Positions 11,451-22,410 of a stretch of 64,000 nucleotides of DNA are shown one piece after another. The DNA comes from Thinopyrum elongatum (lineage: Eukaryota; Streptophyta; Magnoliopsida; Poales; Poaceae). Location of the stretch: positions 722,233,622 to 722,297,621 of the forward strand of contig CM022298.1 of NCBI GenBank assembly GCA_011799875.1, in the 5' to 3' direction. How positions within the stretch are numbered: position 1 is the stretch's first letter; each line of letters begins with the position of its first letter. Under the pieces are notes generated by a model that was given only the letters and a program-made list of their open reading frames with translations, searched no databases and was not told where the DNA came from. Made by a program: the position numbers and the translations under genes.

Positions 11451-14400
11451 GACTACCTGTAGGATCCCCCTTTCCAACTCCTTGGCCAAAGTTGAGTCTA
11501 GTGGTCTAAAACTGTTTTACTAACTTGGTTGTGTGGCTTACGGGCCCACGTCGCCAAATGGGTGGTATTAGGATCTTTTACTCCTCGTCTATATTCTGAG
11601 ACTCTGATCTCTCTTCTATTCGGGTTAAAGAATTTACTAACTCTGACATTAGGTTCTCGTAACCACTTCATCCTGGAGAGCCCCTTCACCACAGATGGTC
11701 GCCTGCTTCGCCAGAAGATTTCGAAGACACTCCTCGAAGTTTTCGAGACCCTTGTGCCCACTATCTTTTCAAAACCTTACCACCGATAATCACTGTGAAT
11801 AACTACACTTCCTTGCCGTTTGTAACTTCATTCCCAGTTACTCATTTATGTACGAGATACCCAGAAATACTCCTCATTAATCCGGGAATCCTTTGAGCCT
11901 ACTGCCGTGCAGTTTCTTTCGCACTACGGTTAATTCCTCACACTTATCGGGGATTCATTCATCCCCAGTTGTTCATATGTCTCACCAAATTCTTCGAAAT
12001 ACAATTCGATCTCCCGAAGATCCTCTGCAGCCTAGTGCTCCCGAAAGTCTTGTCTGCCTGCATTATGGTTAAATCCATATGTCCGGCAATATTCATTAAC
12101 ATCCTTTGTCATTGTCATCCTGAGCCTATTGATTCATTATGCTGCGAATGCTCGCAATCATTAGTCGAACCCTGAAATTTGACCTTCCTGCTCAGACATC
12201 ATTCTGGACATGAATTGGATCTCGGCCAATCATGTTGCAATCGATTGCCCATCTAGTTCTATTCAACTTACTCATTAGTTGATCAGAGCCTCTACTCCTG
12301 ATCCTTCATTTTGGAATCATAACTCCTTGGTGCTTAATCGTCGAATTATTTCGATGTTTCTATAATCTGATGTCGTTACATTCTTTCTTCTTCTAGTTGA
12401 GTACCGCTACTCACGTCAGATCCTTTGTCGCCTACCTGATCTTTTATTGGATTAATATCCGACAGTATCCTTCATATTCAAACATCTTATGAGCTCTTCC
12501 CTTGGTATTTAGTACCTCCGGTAAATTGTATCATCTGCTTTGACTTTGATACTTTGCTTTCGAACTCGCATCCCTTGCTTTGGCTGATGGTTGTATGGAT
12601 TCGTAAAATTGTCCCGATGGGTTGTATCTATGCTTCTGCCATCTGCGAGAATCCAGAAACTTCTATGGGTCACTCACTACTGGTGTTACGCCAGATGAAT
12701 TTTCAACATTTCAACTTCATTAAAAGCAAGAAGTGAATGAAAGATTATGTATTGGAGAAGTGGGAGTCGACCTTGAACTTTGTGTTCATGCCCATAGACA
12801 CGATGTAAATCTTATCATGGAAGCTTCTCTTAAAATCAATTGTTCCCTTCATCTTGTACCTGTGAATTGATCCTTTGTAGCCGTGGTTCCGACCATATAT
12901 TTTCTCCTTGATTCCATTTCCCGGACAAGTTAAAATACTTGTCTTCTGCAGATCATTTCACCTGTTCAACCTCTATGCAGATGTACCTTGAAGTATTGCC
13001 CCATGATATCTCAATGATATTGAGTCATGGCACTACCTCTTGTGAATTCTTATTGGGATGATACTCCATCACATCATTCCTAGCCTGATCGGCTATATCA
13101 ATATCGTGCTAAATTTTAACTGTGCTACCTAGTCCTTATTCCCGGAGCACAACTCCCGACGATGAGCTAAGCTTACGTCGATCTTCCTCAACTTATCATT
13201 TCACCTCAAACAGCAAGCTTGATTTCGAGCTTGTGTCGTGTCCGTGGTTCCAATAACCTTTCGCTTCATCATTCCTTTTGCTTGATGCCGTCGCTATTCG
13301 ATAGCCTCTTCATAGTACCTCGACAAAATCTGTCGTGATCCCCATCAATATACTGACATGTTTAGGATATCGATCGAATTCATGTTGAGAAATACCATCC
13401 TTGCTCTTCGATGATTTGTGATATTATCGAAGACATCCTTGACTTTCTGCCAACACAGACCTGGTTGTGTTTGGTTATTCCTTACGTTCTGAGATAATCC
13501 TGGAATTGTTTCTCGGTATCTCTTGAGATCTTCGAACCCAATCTTTACTTGACACCATATCATTGCTGCCACGAAGCATGACTGTGGAATTTCGAATATC
13601 AACAAGAACATTGGAGGCACATTGCCAAATGCTTCTTGATCTATTATCCGGACACTGTTGTATGGGTAACATCATGAGTTTTCCTCGCCCCTTTATCTAA
13701 ATGCTTTTGAACTTGCTGTGCTATCATGTATATCGTGCTCCGCCTTTCCTTGGAAAGGATATACTCCTAATTCTTGTGAGAAAACACATTTACCTTTCCA
13801 ATGGTCTGTTTAATTCTGATAATCACATTTTCCTTTCCATTGGTTTGTTTAACTTTTCTTGTGATCTATATGATATAAGCAGAAATAATTCCCTGCTTAT
13901 GAAAACACCTCAAAGTACAATTCGGTCAGTACGACCCTGTTACTAATGTTGATGCCATTCCGGTAACCACCGATGGATGAGAACTTTGCCTATTGGTCCG
14001 CCTCGTTCAACGAGTAGGAAAATGGTTCTCTTCGTCCCTCGCCCTTGGTGCCGAAGTTGTTACCGACTTAACTGACAGGCTATCCTCTGACATACCTTGT
14101 TGACACGACCGGTAAGATGTCACCATCCTGCCTACTCTCGATCAACACTCAACACAGTTCCACAGGATCGGAACCTGACTCTCCTGTACACCCTTGATTT
14201 CGAAGTATCCTTTGCTCTTGGTCTTGTGTGTTATCACGAGCCACCCACCGAGGGATGATCTATTCCCGATGCCCTGAACCCCTTTCCACACTCTGTTCAG
14301 GTATCGATCAGATGTCCATTCGCTTGAAACTTATGATTGTACTCTCTTACTTTGCTCTCGATGTTTTCCTTAAGTTTCACCTCGAGAGATTCTTTCTGCC

Positions 14401-14502
14401 ACATCCTCTGAGTTATCTGCCAGATAATCGATCTTGCAAAGGTCAGTTCTTCTGAAGTTACTCTTTCCTTCCCTACTTAAATCTCAGGACGAGATTTCTT
14501 AT

Positions 14503-14515
14503 AGTGGAGGAGATT
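14503..14515 (+). promoter_or_regulatory. Polypurine tract of element 4
   Basis: AGTGGAGGAGATT directly before the 3' LTR, matching AGGAGGAGAATT before the 3' LTR at 35830. Confidence 0.65.
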
Positions 14516-15989
14516 TGTAACATCCCTAGCCTCACATCACAGTGATCACCCTCTGATCCTGCCAAGTCACCATGATTAACTATGCTTGATCATTATTGCA
14601 TCATATCTCATTTCCAATTCCAATTCAAATTCAAAGTGAAAAATAAAAGTTGTTCAAGTTGGAAACAAAAATGTTCATCTTATTCTAAAATATTTTCCTA
14701 AGTATTTATCATGTAGATACCACTCTCAACAAAATTCCAAAATGCCCCTGGACTTTAAAACAGTGGTTCAGCAGGATTTAATTTGTCCCTTTCGGTTTCT
14801 AAAAACACCTAACCTTTTCCTTTTGCCTCCCAACTTCTTGAGGCAGTGCCAAATATCACTAGGAAATATTATGGCTTAGATCCACATTTTTCCAAACTGA
14901 TTTGGTAGCCTAAATATTTCTTTTCCCACCTCTGTGATTAAATAAAAGGAAAAAAACAAAAAAATAGAAAAGGGGAGGAGGACCTACCTGCTTACCTGGC
15001 CGAAGGCCCAGCCCACCAGGGCCTCCTCCCACCTACTTCGTCTCGCTGTTGCCGCAGCTATGGCCGAGCTCGCACCGCTCCGGCCACGGCTCGACACCGC
15101 GACGCACCGGGTGGCTGGGGATAAGGACGACCCCGAGCCGTTCCCCCTGGTCGCCTCCTCCTTTTTCCCCTCTCTCCCTCGATCCCCCTCGCCCCTGGCT
15201 GCCCCTCTTCTCCCTCCCTCGCACTGCTTCCTCCTCCTCCACGCTGACCCGAGTCGTCGCCGCCATGAACATCATCGTCCACGTGCTCTCCGCCCTCCCT
15301 ACGCCTCAAGACCACGTCCAGGAGATGCGTCGGCCTCGACTACGTCGTCCACTCCAAGCCATTGGAGCCGGGGATCACCACCACGCCGGATCCATTGTCT
15401 TCTTCAACCTCCGGCCACCGCATCGCCGTCGCTGATTCCGTCGCCGTCACTGCCTCCCGTGCCTCCCCGAGCAGCTCCTCGTCACTGCTGTGAGGCCGCC
15501 CTCCTTTCCCCTTTGATTCCGCTCTAAGCTCGTAGCCGTAGCGCCGCTGCCGTGGTCGTTTTGCTCCACCCGAAGCTCTCGCCGTCGCGTCTCGTCGCCA
15601 CTATAGTTAGGGCCACTGGCAAGCGCGTCTGAGCACGCCATCATGTTCGTCGCACTCCTAGGATGCTCCCGCGCCATTTACCTCTTCGAGACAAGGCCGT
15701 GAGCTCGACCCCACGTTTCCCGTACTCCGGCCTCCGCCGTGGTAGCCGACGCCGTCGCTGTGCTTCGTCTCAGCCTCGCCGGCTATTGCCGTTGGATGCG
15801 CACGAGTCTCACGATGCCGTAGGGACAAACTGCGTCCAAAACGGACCACTACAGAGGAAACCCGAGGCCGCCGGCGTTCGGCTGCCGTATTTGGCCTCGC
15901 CGGAGCCGTCTCCGGCGCCACCGCCAATGTGGCCTGACCGGTGGGGCCCGCCTGAGTCACTGCCGATGGGCCCCGCAGCCCTGCTGACT

Positions 15990-16009
15990 GCGTTGACCGC
16001 GGTCAACGC
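15990..16009. promoter_or_regulatory. Inverted W-box palindrome in the 3' LTR of element 4
   Basis: Identical 20-bp palindrome to 8725-8744, with the same downstream TTGAC cluster (16209-16240). Confidence 0.45.
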
Positions 16010-16647
16010 ACTGACTGGGCCACCCAGTCACTGCTATGTGGGGTCCACCCCACTGTTTAACTAATTAAGCGGGATTAAATTAGTTAAGCTGATTAATTAA
16101 ATTGGTTAGACACTGACAAAGGGTCCCTGCTAGTTAATTAGGTAATTAGATTAGTTTAAGCACTGTTAAAACCCCACTGTCAATGACAGGTGGGTCCCAG
16201 GTGTCAGATTGACCAGTCAACGGTCATAGTTGACTGCTGGCGCAGAGCTGACATGATGCTGACGTCATATATCTAATTTAGTAATTCTGTTAATTTAAAT
16301 AATTCCAGAAAATTGCTAAAACTTCAGGAATTCGTAGAAAATAAACCGTAACTCAGATCGAAAAACTTTATACATGAAAGTTGCTCAGAACGACGAGGCG
16401 AATCCGTATACGCTAACCACATGCCTGTCAGGTGCCCCTAACTACCTGAACATGGAACCATCTCCTCCGGATCATCTGTCTGACAGACGTCCGGAACCGG
16501 GAAAACTTTCCCGGTAATTTTCCGCTCCGTCCATAGCACTCAACATTGCACTAGGTCACCACCGCACTCCGTATCGCCAAGTCTTGCTTTGTGATTGCTT
16601 TTATTGCCGTGTATTTATTTGTTTCCTCCCCCTCTTGTCTCCGGTAG

Positions 16648-18434
16648 ACCCCGAGACCGATGAAGACCCGATGATCGTCTACCTCGTCGAAGACCCGTTG
16701 GTGTTTGCAAAGCAACTAGGCAAGCACCCCCTTTTGAACATTCCGATATCGCCTATTCTCTTCTCTCTTATGCTTGCATTAGAAATTGCTGCTGTTACTG
16801 TTATCCTGTTTCTGCTGCATAGCCTGTTTATTGTAACCTGCTGTTGTTACCTACCTGCTTATCCTAAACTGTTTAGTATAGGCTGGGTAGAGACCCATCA
16901 GAGACCCCCACTTTGTCCCTACTGCCCCACTGGATTATCAGAAGACTCGATCAATGGGATCGAAGACCAGGCCCCGGCACCGCACATCACTTTCCCCTTA
17001 GTTGCTCGACACTACTGGGTTACTATCGAGTGCCGAGTGTGATACCTCACAAGCACTTTTGATGTTAACCTTGTAGGTTAGTTCATCGGTTGTGGTCATC
17101 GAGGGTGATTCCTCCTTCTCCACTCCCGATAACGACACTGTCGTGCAACTCCTCAAGAGTGGACCACGAGGGTGATTCCTCCTTCGTTCACCTTGACGAT
17201 AACATCAGGTGGAATTCCATCGAGGGTGATTCCTCAGGGTTCCCCTTGGTGCTAGACACACGGTTACTATGGTTACTATGACTTTACACTGAACCATGTT
17301 ACTAAAGACGGGTCGGCCCTGAGGGGTACCCGCGCGAGCTTAATTGCGAGAGATGTGGAGTCGGGTGGACCTGGAGGGTGCCCGAGAGATGAATACGAGG
17401 CATGGCCGGGCATTCTTAGCCCTTGCCGCAAGTCCTCGAGACGGGGCGACGGGGTCACATCTTTCGTGAGTCTCTGCTCGTTACCGCACTACCAACACAC
17501 TAACGGTTTGGATATTTGATCCGAGGGGCCTCTGGCCTGATAGCACTAACCATCACGTGGGCATAGTACGGCGTTCCGCGTCGTATACTTCAGCCGAAGC
17601 TTAATGGACATCAGCGACTGAGCGGCACATGCTGGGTTGGACTAGGAACGCAACCGCGCTTGTATTAAGGGGTTGCTAGGTCTGCTCATCGGCGGTGCAC
17701 GTAACGTGTAGGAGTTCCCGGGGCGATGGCCCAAGACCCCAGGGCGATGGCCCAAGACCCCGGGGGCATAGGTTTAGTCCGGCGTGCTGACCTCTCTGTT
17801 AGGTTTTCGGTCGGGTTGCAGCGTATCGTTTGGCCGAGGACGGGCATGACCCAGTAAAGTGTGTTCGGCCGGAGTTAAGCAAGCGTGGTGGGTAAGTTGG
17901 TGCACCCCTGCAGGGAAGAAAACATCTATCGATAGCCTATCCTACGGTAACGGACACTCGGAGTTGTATCCCGATCAGTACAACTAGAACTGGATACTTG
18001 AGATGATAACTGGATAGTATGGCTCTGGGATTGCTTTCTCGCAGGGAGTCGAGAAAGGATCCCTGGGCGAGGTTGATGACACTACTACTACTTTACATTA
18101 TGTTAATCTGCACTCTTCTAATGCTGCAAGACCGCTGAAGATGCTGAAGATGCTAGTCTTCGATAGGACTAGGCTTTCCCCTCTATTCTGGCATTTCTGC
18201 AGCCCATTCCAGATACATAGGCTCCCTTTGATAATGTTGCATATGTAGTGTAGATCCTTGCTTGCTGAGTACTTCGGATGAGTACTCACGTTTGCTTTGC
18301 TTTCTTTTTCTCCCCATATCCGTTTGTCGCATCCAAATGATGGAGCTCCTGAGCCAGCTGCCCCCGCCGACGGCTACTACTACTACCCTCCCGGCGAGTA
18401 CTACTACGAGGAGCCGTCCGACGACCAGGAGTAG
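16648..18434 (+). pseudogene. Second copy of the LTR-embedded exon pair (16648-16719 and 18337-18434)
   Basis: Both blocks keep their lengths (72 and 98 nt) and frames. The tail reads GYYYYPPGEYYYEEPSDDQE. The acceptor before block B has changed from CAG to CAA (18335-18336), and block A ends ACTAG instead of ACCAG. This copy would probably not splice normally; hence it is called a pseudogene relative to the 5' copy. Confidence 0.4.
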
Positions 18435-18744
18435 GTTCGGAGGGTCCCAGGCAGGAGGCCTGCGCCTTTCGATCGTAGAGTTTTCTTTTGCCCCGCCTTC
18501 TTAAAGGCTTATCTGTGTTTTCTTTTATATCTGTACTCAGATATCTAATGCTTCCGCTGACGCTTGTATGACGTCGAGCTTATGTATTCGAGCCCTCGAG
18601 GCCCCTGGCTTGTAATATAAAGCTTGTATGACTTTATTTATGTTTTAGAGTTGTGTTGTGATATCTTCAAGTGAGTACTAGGCTTGATCGTGTGCATTTA
18701 CGTGTATGGTTAGTGCACGATTAAGCCGGAGTCGTCACATCATG

Positions 18745-19189
18745 CATAATATTGATTTTAGCTTTATCTCTCTAGTACCATGGAGATTTTATATTGACGG
18801 TTAAATTTGTAGCAATGGCCAAGGTGTTGGTGTTGTTTATATATCTTCTTACGGTGCTTTTTTGTGAAGCCTCATGCTGCTTAAAATATTTATGCACAAA
18901 TGATCAAAGCCGAATATGCATTGTTATTCGGATTGGAGCTTTTCCTTGCTATAGGCGTTATACATATTGAGGCTTCCGGTGATTCGTTATTAGTAGTGCA
19001 GCAAATATCCAAGGGTTATCAATGTTTTGACGAATCACTTATAGTTTATCTTGAGGTATGTCTAGATGCAAAATATACCTTGGGTTGATTTAAATTATTC
19101 ACACATCTAGACATGACAATTCGAAAGAGTTGGCACAGCAAGCATCTGGCTACTATGTTAATCATGGTGTAATGCATTTCTATCAATAG
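18745..19189 (+). pseudogene. RNase H domain remnant of element 2 pol
   Basis: It continues the frame from 7201-7248 across the inserted element. Reads WRFYIDG, then a stop (18802-18804), then CSNGQGVGVVYIS. After a frameshift it gives KAEYALLFGLEL, DSLLVVQQIS and ELAQQASGYYVNHGV. The catalytic Asp (YIDG), Glu (AEY) and Asp (GDSLLVV) are all present. Stops and a frameshift make it non-functional. The plant gypsy type of RNase H supports a Tat/Retand-like position. Confidence 0.7.
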
Positions 19190-19192
19190 CCG

Positions 19193-19456
19193 ATGCTTAG
19201 TCTCGTCAATATAGGTAAGGCCGAACTGAAGTCCACCGCTTCGGCCACTAATGATTTTTTTTATGCAGGCGAAAGTAAGGATTGGAGAAAGTTTATTGTT
19301 GATTATTTGCAAAATCCTAACAAAAGGGTGAACAATATGATTCGGAGGATGACCTTGAGATACATATCTATGGAACTTTATCATCGGATTATTAATGAAG
19401 TTGAGAAGGTTTCACCCAAGTTTGCATCAAGAATTCAAACAAATAATGGCCGATAA
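19193..19456 (+). pseudogene. Pol linker remnant between RNase H and integrase
   Basis: An 87-codon frame has the block DWRKFIVDYLQNPNKRVNN...RRMTLRYI, typical of the segment just before the integrase zinc finger in grass gypsy pol proteins. It then ends; no HHCC finger or DDE core follows before the LTR. This marks the 3' deletion end of pol. Confidence 0.55.
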
Positions 19457-19564
19457 ATATTTATCGCCCTAAGCACATGCAAAGTGGCCGATGGAGTGTT
19501 GACATCGTCCTTAGAACAAACACTGTACAATTTATTTTTCGGCACGCTAGATATGCCGAAAAAC

Positions 19565-19575
19565 AGGGGGGCATG
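19565..19575 (+). promoter_or_regulatory. Polypurine tract of element 2
   Basis: AGGGGGGCATG directly before TGTTGACG, the first bases of the 3' LTR. Confidence 0.55.
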
Positions 19576-20758
19576 TGTTGACGCTCGAAAATGGCATGAT
19601 CGCAAAGAGTGACTTGAGGCTGTAGCAAGATGAGGTCAAATTCATGATTTCATGTCACCATTGGATGGCTCTCTTCAAGCCGATCGAAATAAATATAGAG
19701 ATGGTCCAAAACGGAGCTCGGATGCAAAAGTTATGACAATCTTAGAGATGCTCGTATTGACACCAGATTAAAGAATGGCATGAAACCTAATTAATATGGC
19801 CTCGGATGGAAAAAGTTACAACTGCAAACTTCTTCGTCTCGTCGAAACGGACGATTTTGATATAAAAATCATCTTAATCCAAGGTCGTATGCAAAAGTTA
19901 CAGCCAAAACTGTGCGCTGCAACAATATTTGGCCAGATCATCCGGGCCGGGGTCCAGATCATCCGGAAAAATGAAGCACCAAAAACAACATAAGGTTTAT
20001 GATGAAGCCGGATGATCTGGGTCCAGTCTCGGATGATCCGGGTAGAGGCCGGACAATCCGGGTAGAAGTCCGGACGTCTGGACAGTTTTTTCTGCTGCAG
20101 ATGTTAGAAAACCGCCCGAAACTACCTTAAGATGACCTCAAATCAATAAGTGTTCAACATGAAAGTTGTGCATCTCGTCAAAACGGATGACTTTGATATA
20201 AAAATCATCCAAATACGAGGTAGTATGTGGATTCTAGAGCCAAAACAGTGAGCTGCTGTCAGAAAACTGGGCTAGGCCGGATCATCCGGGCCTAGAGCCG
20301 GACATCCGGGCCGGAGGTCATGAGAAGTCCGAATTTGACTAGATTTTGATGATTTGGACGACAAGGCAAGTCCTTTTCTTGTACGGGAAGTCCATCTGCC
20401 TCTTATATAGATAGGAGGTGACGGTCGATTGAACAACACACAATCGAACAATCATCTACCATGTTTTTATCCTTTATCTTCTCCCTTGTTCTTCTTCTTC
20501 CTCGTTCTTCGTTCATTCTTCTTCATTGCAGGGCGGCGAACCTCGAGGTCCTAGGGGCGATCAGGTCAACCTAGGGCAGCCCATAGCCGCCGTGCGCCCC
20601 GACGGGGTCCCTCCCGGGCATGTGGGGTTTCGGGTCCTCAAAAGCGCCCGCCGGATTGCTTGCGTACCGCGCTTCCGGACGGGTCTCCTTCGACGTGAGC
20701 TGCGGTGCATCACCCTCAGCGTTGGAGGTACACGGTGACGTGTTCGTGTGCGAATACA
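19576..20758 (+). repeat. 3' LTR of element 2
   Basis: TGTTGACGCTCG...GTGCGAATACA, 1183 bp. It contains a cluster of (C)CGGATGATC(C/T)GG-type palindromic boxes (19930-20310), a TATATA box at 20404-20409 after CTCT, and a CT-rich leader (20460-20530). The last 183 bp match the 5' remnant. Confidence 0.85.
19930..20310. promoter_or_regulatory. GGATGATCCGG palindrome cluster upstream of the LTR TATA box
   Basis: About eight variants of ATCATCCGG or its complement occur (e.g. 19937-19947, 20030-20040, 20278-20290), some forming CCGGATGATC.GG palindromes. They occupy the same place, upstream of TATA, as the Sirevirus palindromes. Confidence 0.5.
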
Positions 20759-20770
20759 CCCCAAACCCTC

Positions 20771-21606
20771 CTCAAACGCCTGCCCGGTCACGAAATTTCG
20801 ACCCAGACGGGTGCCTCAAACGGGCCTCATATCCAGCCCAAATATGAGGCGAATATGGGGGCCCCCGGGCGCGCCTTCCACGTCGGACTGACGGCGGGGT
20901 CCACGCAGAATCGCCCGGAAACATGACAGTCTGAAGCTCGTCTCCTTCGTCGGACCGATGTCGATGCGTGGCGCGGCTCCAGCGGGCCGCTAGTGCCTAG
21001 CCCGGCTATTTAAGTCGACCGTCGGCACCGAAATCATACCCTCCACATTTTCCTCCGCCTGTCCGCCGCCGCCACTTTCCACTCCCCGTCCGCCGCCATT
21101 AGTAGTCATGCCCCCACGCTGTCGGGTGAGGAGCTACGCATTTTTAACGTCGGAGCGCCGGCTGGAGCTCCTTGAGCAGATCCGGGCAAGGCGCAAAGGC
21201 CGGATCGCCGAGGGGCTACCTTCGGATACAGTGGATCCGGAGGAGGATGTGGGGGGCGCTGGGGACGCGGATCTGCAGGCATAACAACATGCCATCCTCG
21301 AGTCCGTCCGCTCGGAGTCGGCTGCGTAGGCCAGACGCCATCGCCGGCAGAGGGCCGTGGAGGTGCTCGCCTACATGAACGAGGTCGAGCAGAAGGAGGA
21401 TGAATCGGAGCCCTCCTGCACGCCTGTCCACCCAGCGACCGGCACCGACGTCGTGGGCCTCTCCGACGACGAAGAGTAGTTAATGTAGTACGTAGTATGT
21501 CTTTTGTATACTTGGTATGGATTTAGGTCGGATGCAGAGTGGCTAATATGAGACATGACCGATCATTGTCCGCGAATAGGCCCGATCACCTCCACGGGCG
21601 TTTGAG
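20771..21606 (+). mobile_element. Small DNA-transposon-like repeat carrying a gene relic
   Basis: The ends are inverted: CTCAAACGCCTGCCCG at 20771-20786 and CGGGCGTTTGAG at 21595-21606. The GC-rich middle has promoter-like CTATTTAAG near 21006 and a broken ORF. Units like this, with GGCGCGGCTCCAGCGGGCCG and CGGCTATTTAAG segments, are recognisable as dispersed in Triticeae. The superfamily is unclear; a Mutator-like or captured-gene unit is possible. No target duplication was identified. Confidence 0.4.
21108..21479 (+). pseudogene. Broken 124-codon ORF in the DNA-transposon-like unit
   Basis: ATG at 21108 opens a basic N-terminal segment (PRCRVRSYAF...RRLELLEQIRARRKGR). The same frame is cut by TAA (21282-21284) and TAG (near 21327), and ends with an acidic tail (VGLSDDEE) at TAG 21477-21479. 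With only two stops and no frameshift it looks like a recently decayed coding sequence. The basic-to-acidic layout hints at a nuclear or DNA-binding protein; I do not recognise the family. Confidence 0.4.
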
Positions 21607-21776
21607 TGAAGTCCGGCGATAGATATTGTGACGGAGCGAGAGATGCACGCATCCATCGGTCATCGTCACAAACCAAATCAACGACGGCTCGCTACCTTTG
21701 TGGATTCGATTCGATTCACGTTATTTTTTTCTCTTTTTTTTTGGGATGGATGGATGGATGGATCCTCGGGACGGGA
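21607..21776. other. Probable host intergenic DNA with (GGAT)5 microsatellite
   Basis: A short unique-looking segment between the DNA unit and the SINE. It has a T-rich run and five GGAT units at 21744-21763. No gene is seen. Confidence 0.5.
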
Positions 21777-22069
21777 TTTTTTTTTTTAATACAGTACTGA
21801 CGTAAGCGCTCATATACACGCGCGTACACTCATTCCTATGAACGCACACATGCACACCCTATCCCTATGAGCACCTCCGAAAGACTGAGCCGGCATATCA
21901 ACTTGAAATTTACGAAGTCACCGTAGGCACCTCGTCATCGATGGAAACGTCTCCTCTCACTGAATGCGCATCGCCGAAAATCCTGAAATAAATGCGAGCA
22001 CTAGGATTTAAACCCTGATGACCTAGGGATACTACAGTCCCTTTAATCATCCAACCACAAGTTGATTCG
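21777..22069 (-). mobile_element. tRNA-derived SINE with 10-bp target duplication
   Basis: On the minus strand it begins with a tRNA-like head: an A-box-like GGTTGGATGATTAAAGG and a B-box-like GGTTTAAATCC. A conserved body follows, then a poly(A) tail (poly(T) at 21777-21787). The flanks carry a near-perfect target duplication: CGGGACGGGA (21767-21776) and CGGGACGAGA (22070-22079). It resembles the Triticeae Au/PoaS SINEs. Pol III transcription and LINE-driven insertion are the known mechanism for this class. Confidence 0.75.
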
Positions 22070-22410
22070 CGGGACGAGAATTCGGTCGGCTCGCACGCTG
22101 CTTCGTAGGTACGCGCGCCTCATGGACGGACGTACGGCATCACCAATCTACGTATGGCAATGGCGAAGTGAAGAAGGAAATCTGACGGTTAATAGAGGGT
22201 TGATCGTGGGCGTGGGGCTGCCAAATTTAATTATGCCGGCTGACCGGCGGCCCCTTCCCCGAAACCGAGTCCCGCTGGAGATAGTGAGTCAGTCCGAACC
22301 TTGCATGAATCAATCACCATAACCCCATTATATTAAGCTCAGTCTCCACACGACGACGTACATACGTGCGTGCACAAACTCCTTAACTGAAGGCCTGCAC
22401 ACCCATCCCC
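22070..22410 (+). promoter_or_regulatory. Promoter and 5' UTR region of a host gene
   Basis: Sequence upstream of a good start codon. TATATTAA at 22329-22336 lies 75 bp before the ATG, and several ACGT cores lie just downstream (22363-22372). The SINE sits directly upstream, about 260 bp from the TATA-like box. The start of transcription is inferred, not seen. Confidence 0.45.

Larger units (their letters stand above)
11435..14515 (+). other. Internal region of element 4, no recognisable coding sequence
   Basis: It begins GGTTGGTATCAGAGCC and ends GGAGGAGATT. No frame longer than ~90 codons exists on either strand and no retroviral motif was seen. It aligns by eye in blocks with 31842-34700 (for example around 12690-12770 and 33110-33180), but it lacks the integrase/chromodomain part found there. 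Both elements therefore share the same long-decayed leader. Confidence 0.7.
7249..18739 (+). mobile_element. Non-autonomous gypsy retrotransposon with 4.2-kb LTRs (element 4)
   Basis: Two LTRs of 4186 and 4224 bp flank a 3081-bp internal region with an initiator-Met primer-binding site and a polypurine tract but no recognisable gag or pol. The target-site duplication is perfect: TCATG at 7244-7248 and 18740-18744. The insertion interrupts the pol frame of element 2, which reads in frame across the empty site. The internal region is related to the first 2.9 kb of the element at 27655, which also has integrase, so this is likely a deletion derivative mobilised in trans. The end sequences (GGACGAGA...GGAGGAGATT|TGTAAC) resemble Tekay-type chromoviruses. 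Confidence 0.9.
14516..18739 (+). repeat. 3' LTR of element 4
   Basis: TGTAACATCC...GTCGTCACA, 4224 bp, followed by the TCATG duplication. It is very similar to the 5' LTR with scattered substitutions. It carries an extra GGGCGATGGCCCAAGACCCC copy near 17740 and ~26 bp (around 17559-17585) missing from the 5' LTR. This level of difference suggests an old but not ancient insertion; no age was computed. Confidence 0.9.
3223..20758 (+). mobile_element. Gypsy-type LTR retrotransposon, non-autonomous and nested (element 2)
   Basis: Its 5' LTR survives only as the last 183 bp (3223-3405); the rest lies left of the Sirevirus insertion. The 3' LTR is whole (19576-20758). The two share an almost identical 180-bp end. 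The internal region holds a primer-binding site, a long broken gag and, after a 11.5-kb inserted element, the RNase H part of pol. Protease, reverse transcriptase and integrase core are missing, so it would have needed proteins supplied in trans. RNase H type, the CxxH...C motif in gag and the PBS suggest the Tat/Retand side of Ty3/gypsy; this is inference. CCCCA (20759-20763) is the candidate 3' target duplication. Confidence 0.8.

Noticed and set aside
11435..14515. Possible hidden gag or pol in the element 4 core
   Set aside because: I checked both strands for zinc-finger, DTG, YVDD and DDE signatures and saw none; short frames only.
20526..20738. 70-codon frame at the end of the element 2 LTR, also seen at 3223-3421
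   Set aside because: LTR end sequence open in several frames; no known domain and no reason for translation.
21744..21763. (GGAT)5 as a functional element
   Set aside because: Ordinary short microsatellite.
22062..22322. 86-codon frame upstream of the host exon
   Set aside because: It starts inside the SINE boundary, crosses the promoter region and shows no protein features.
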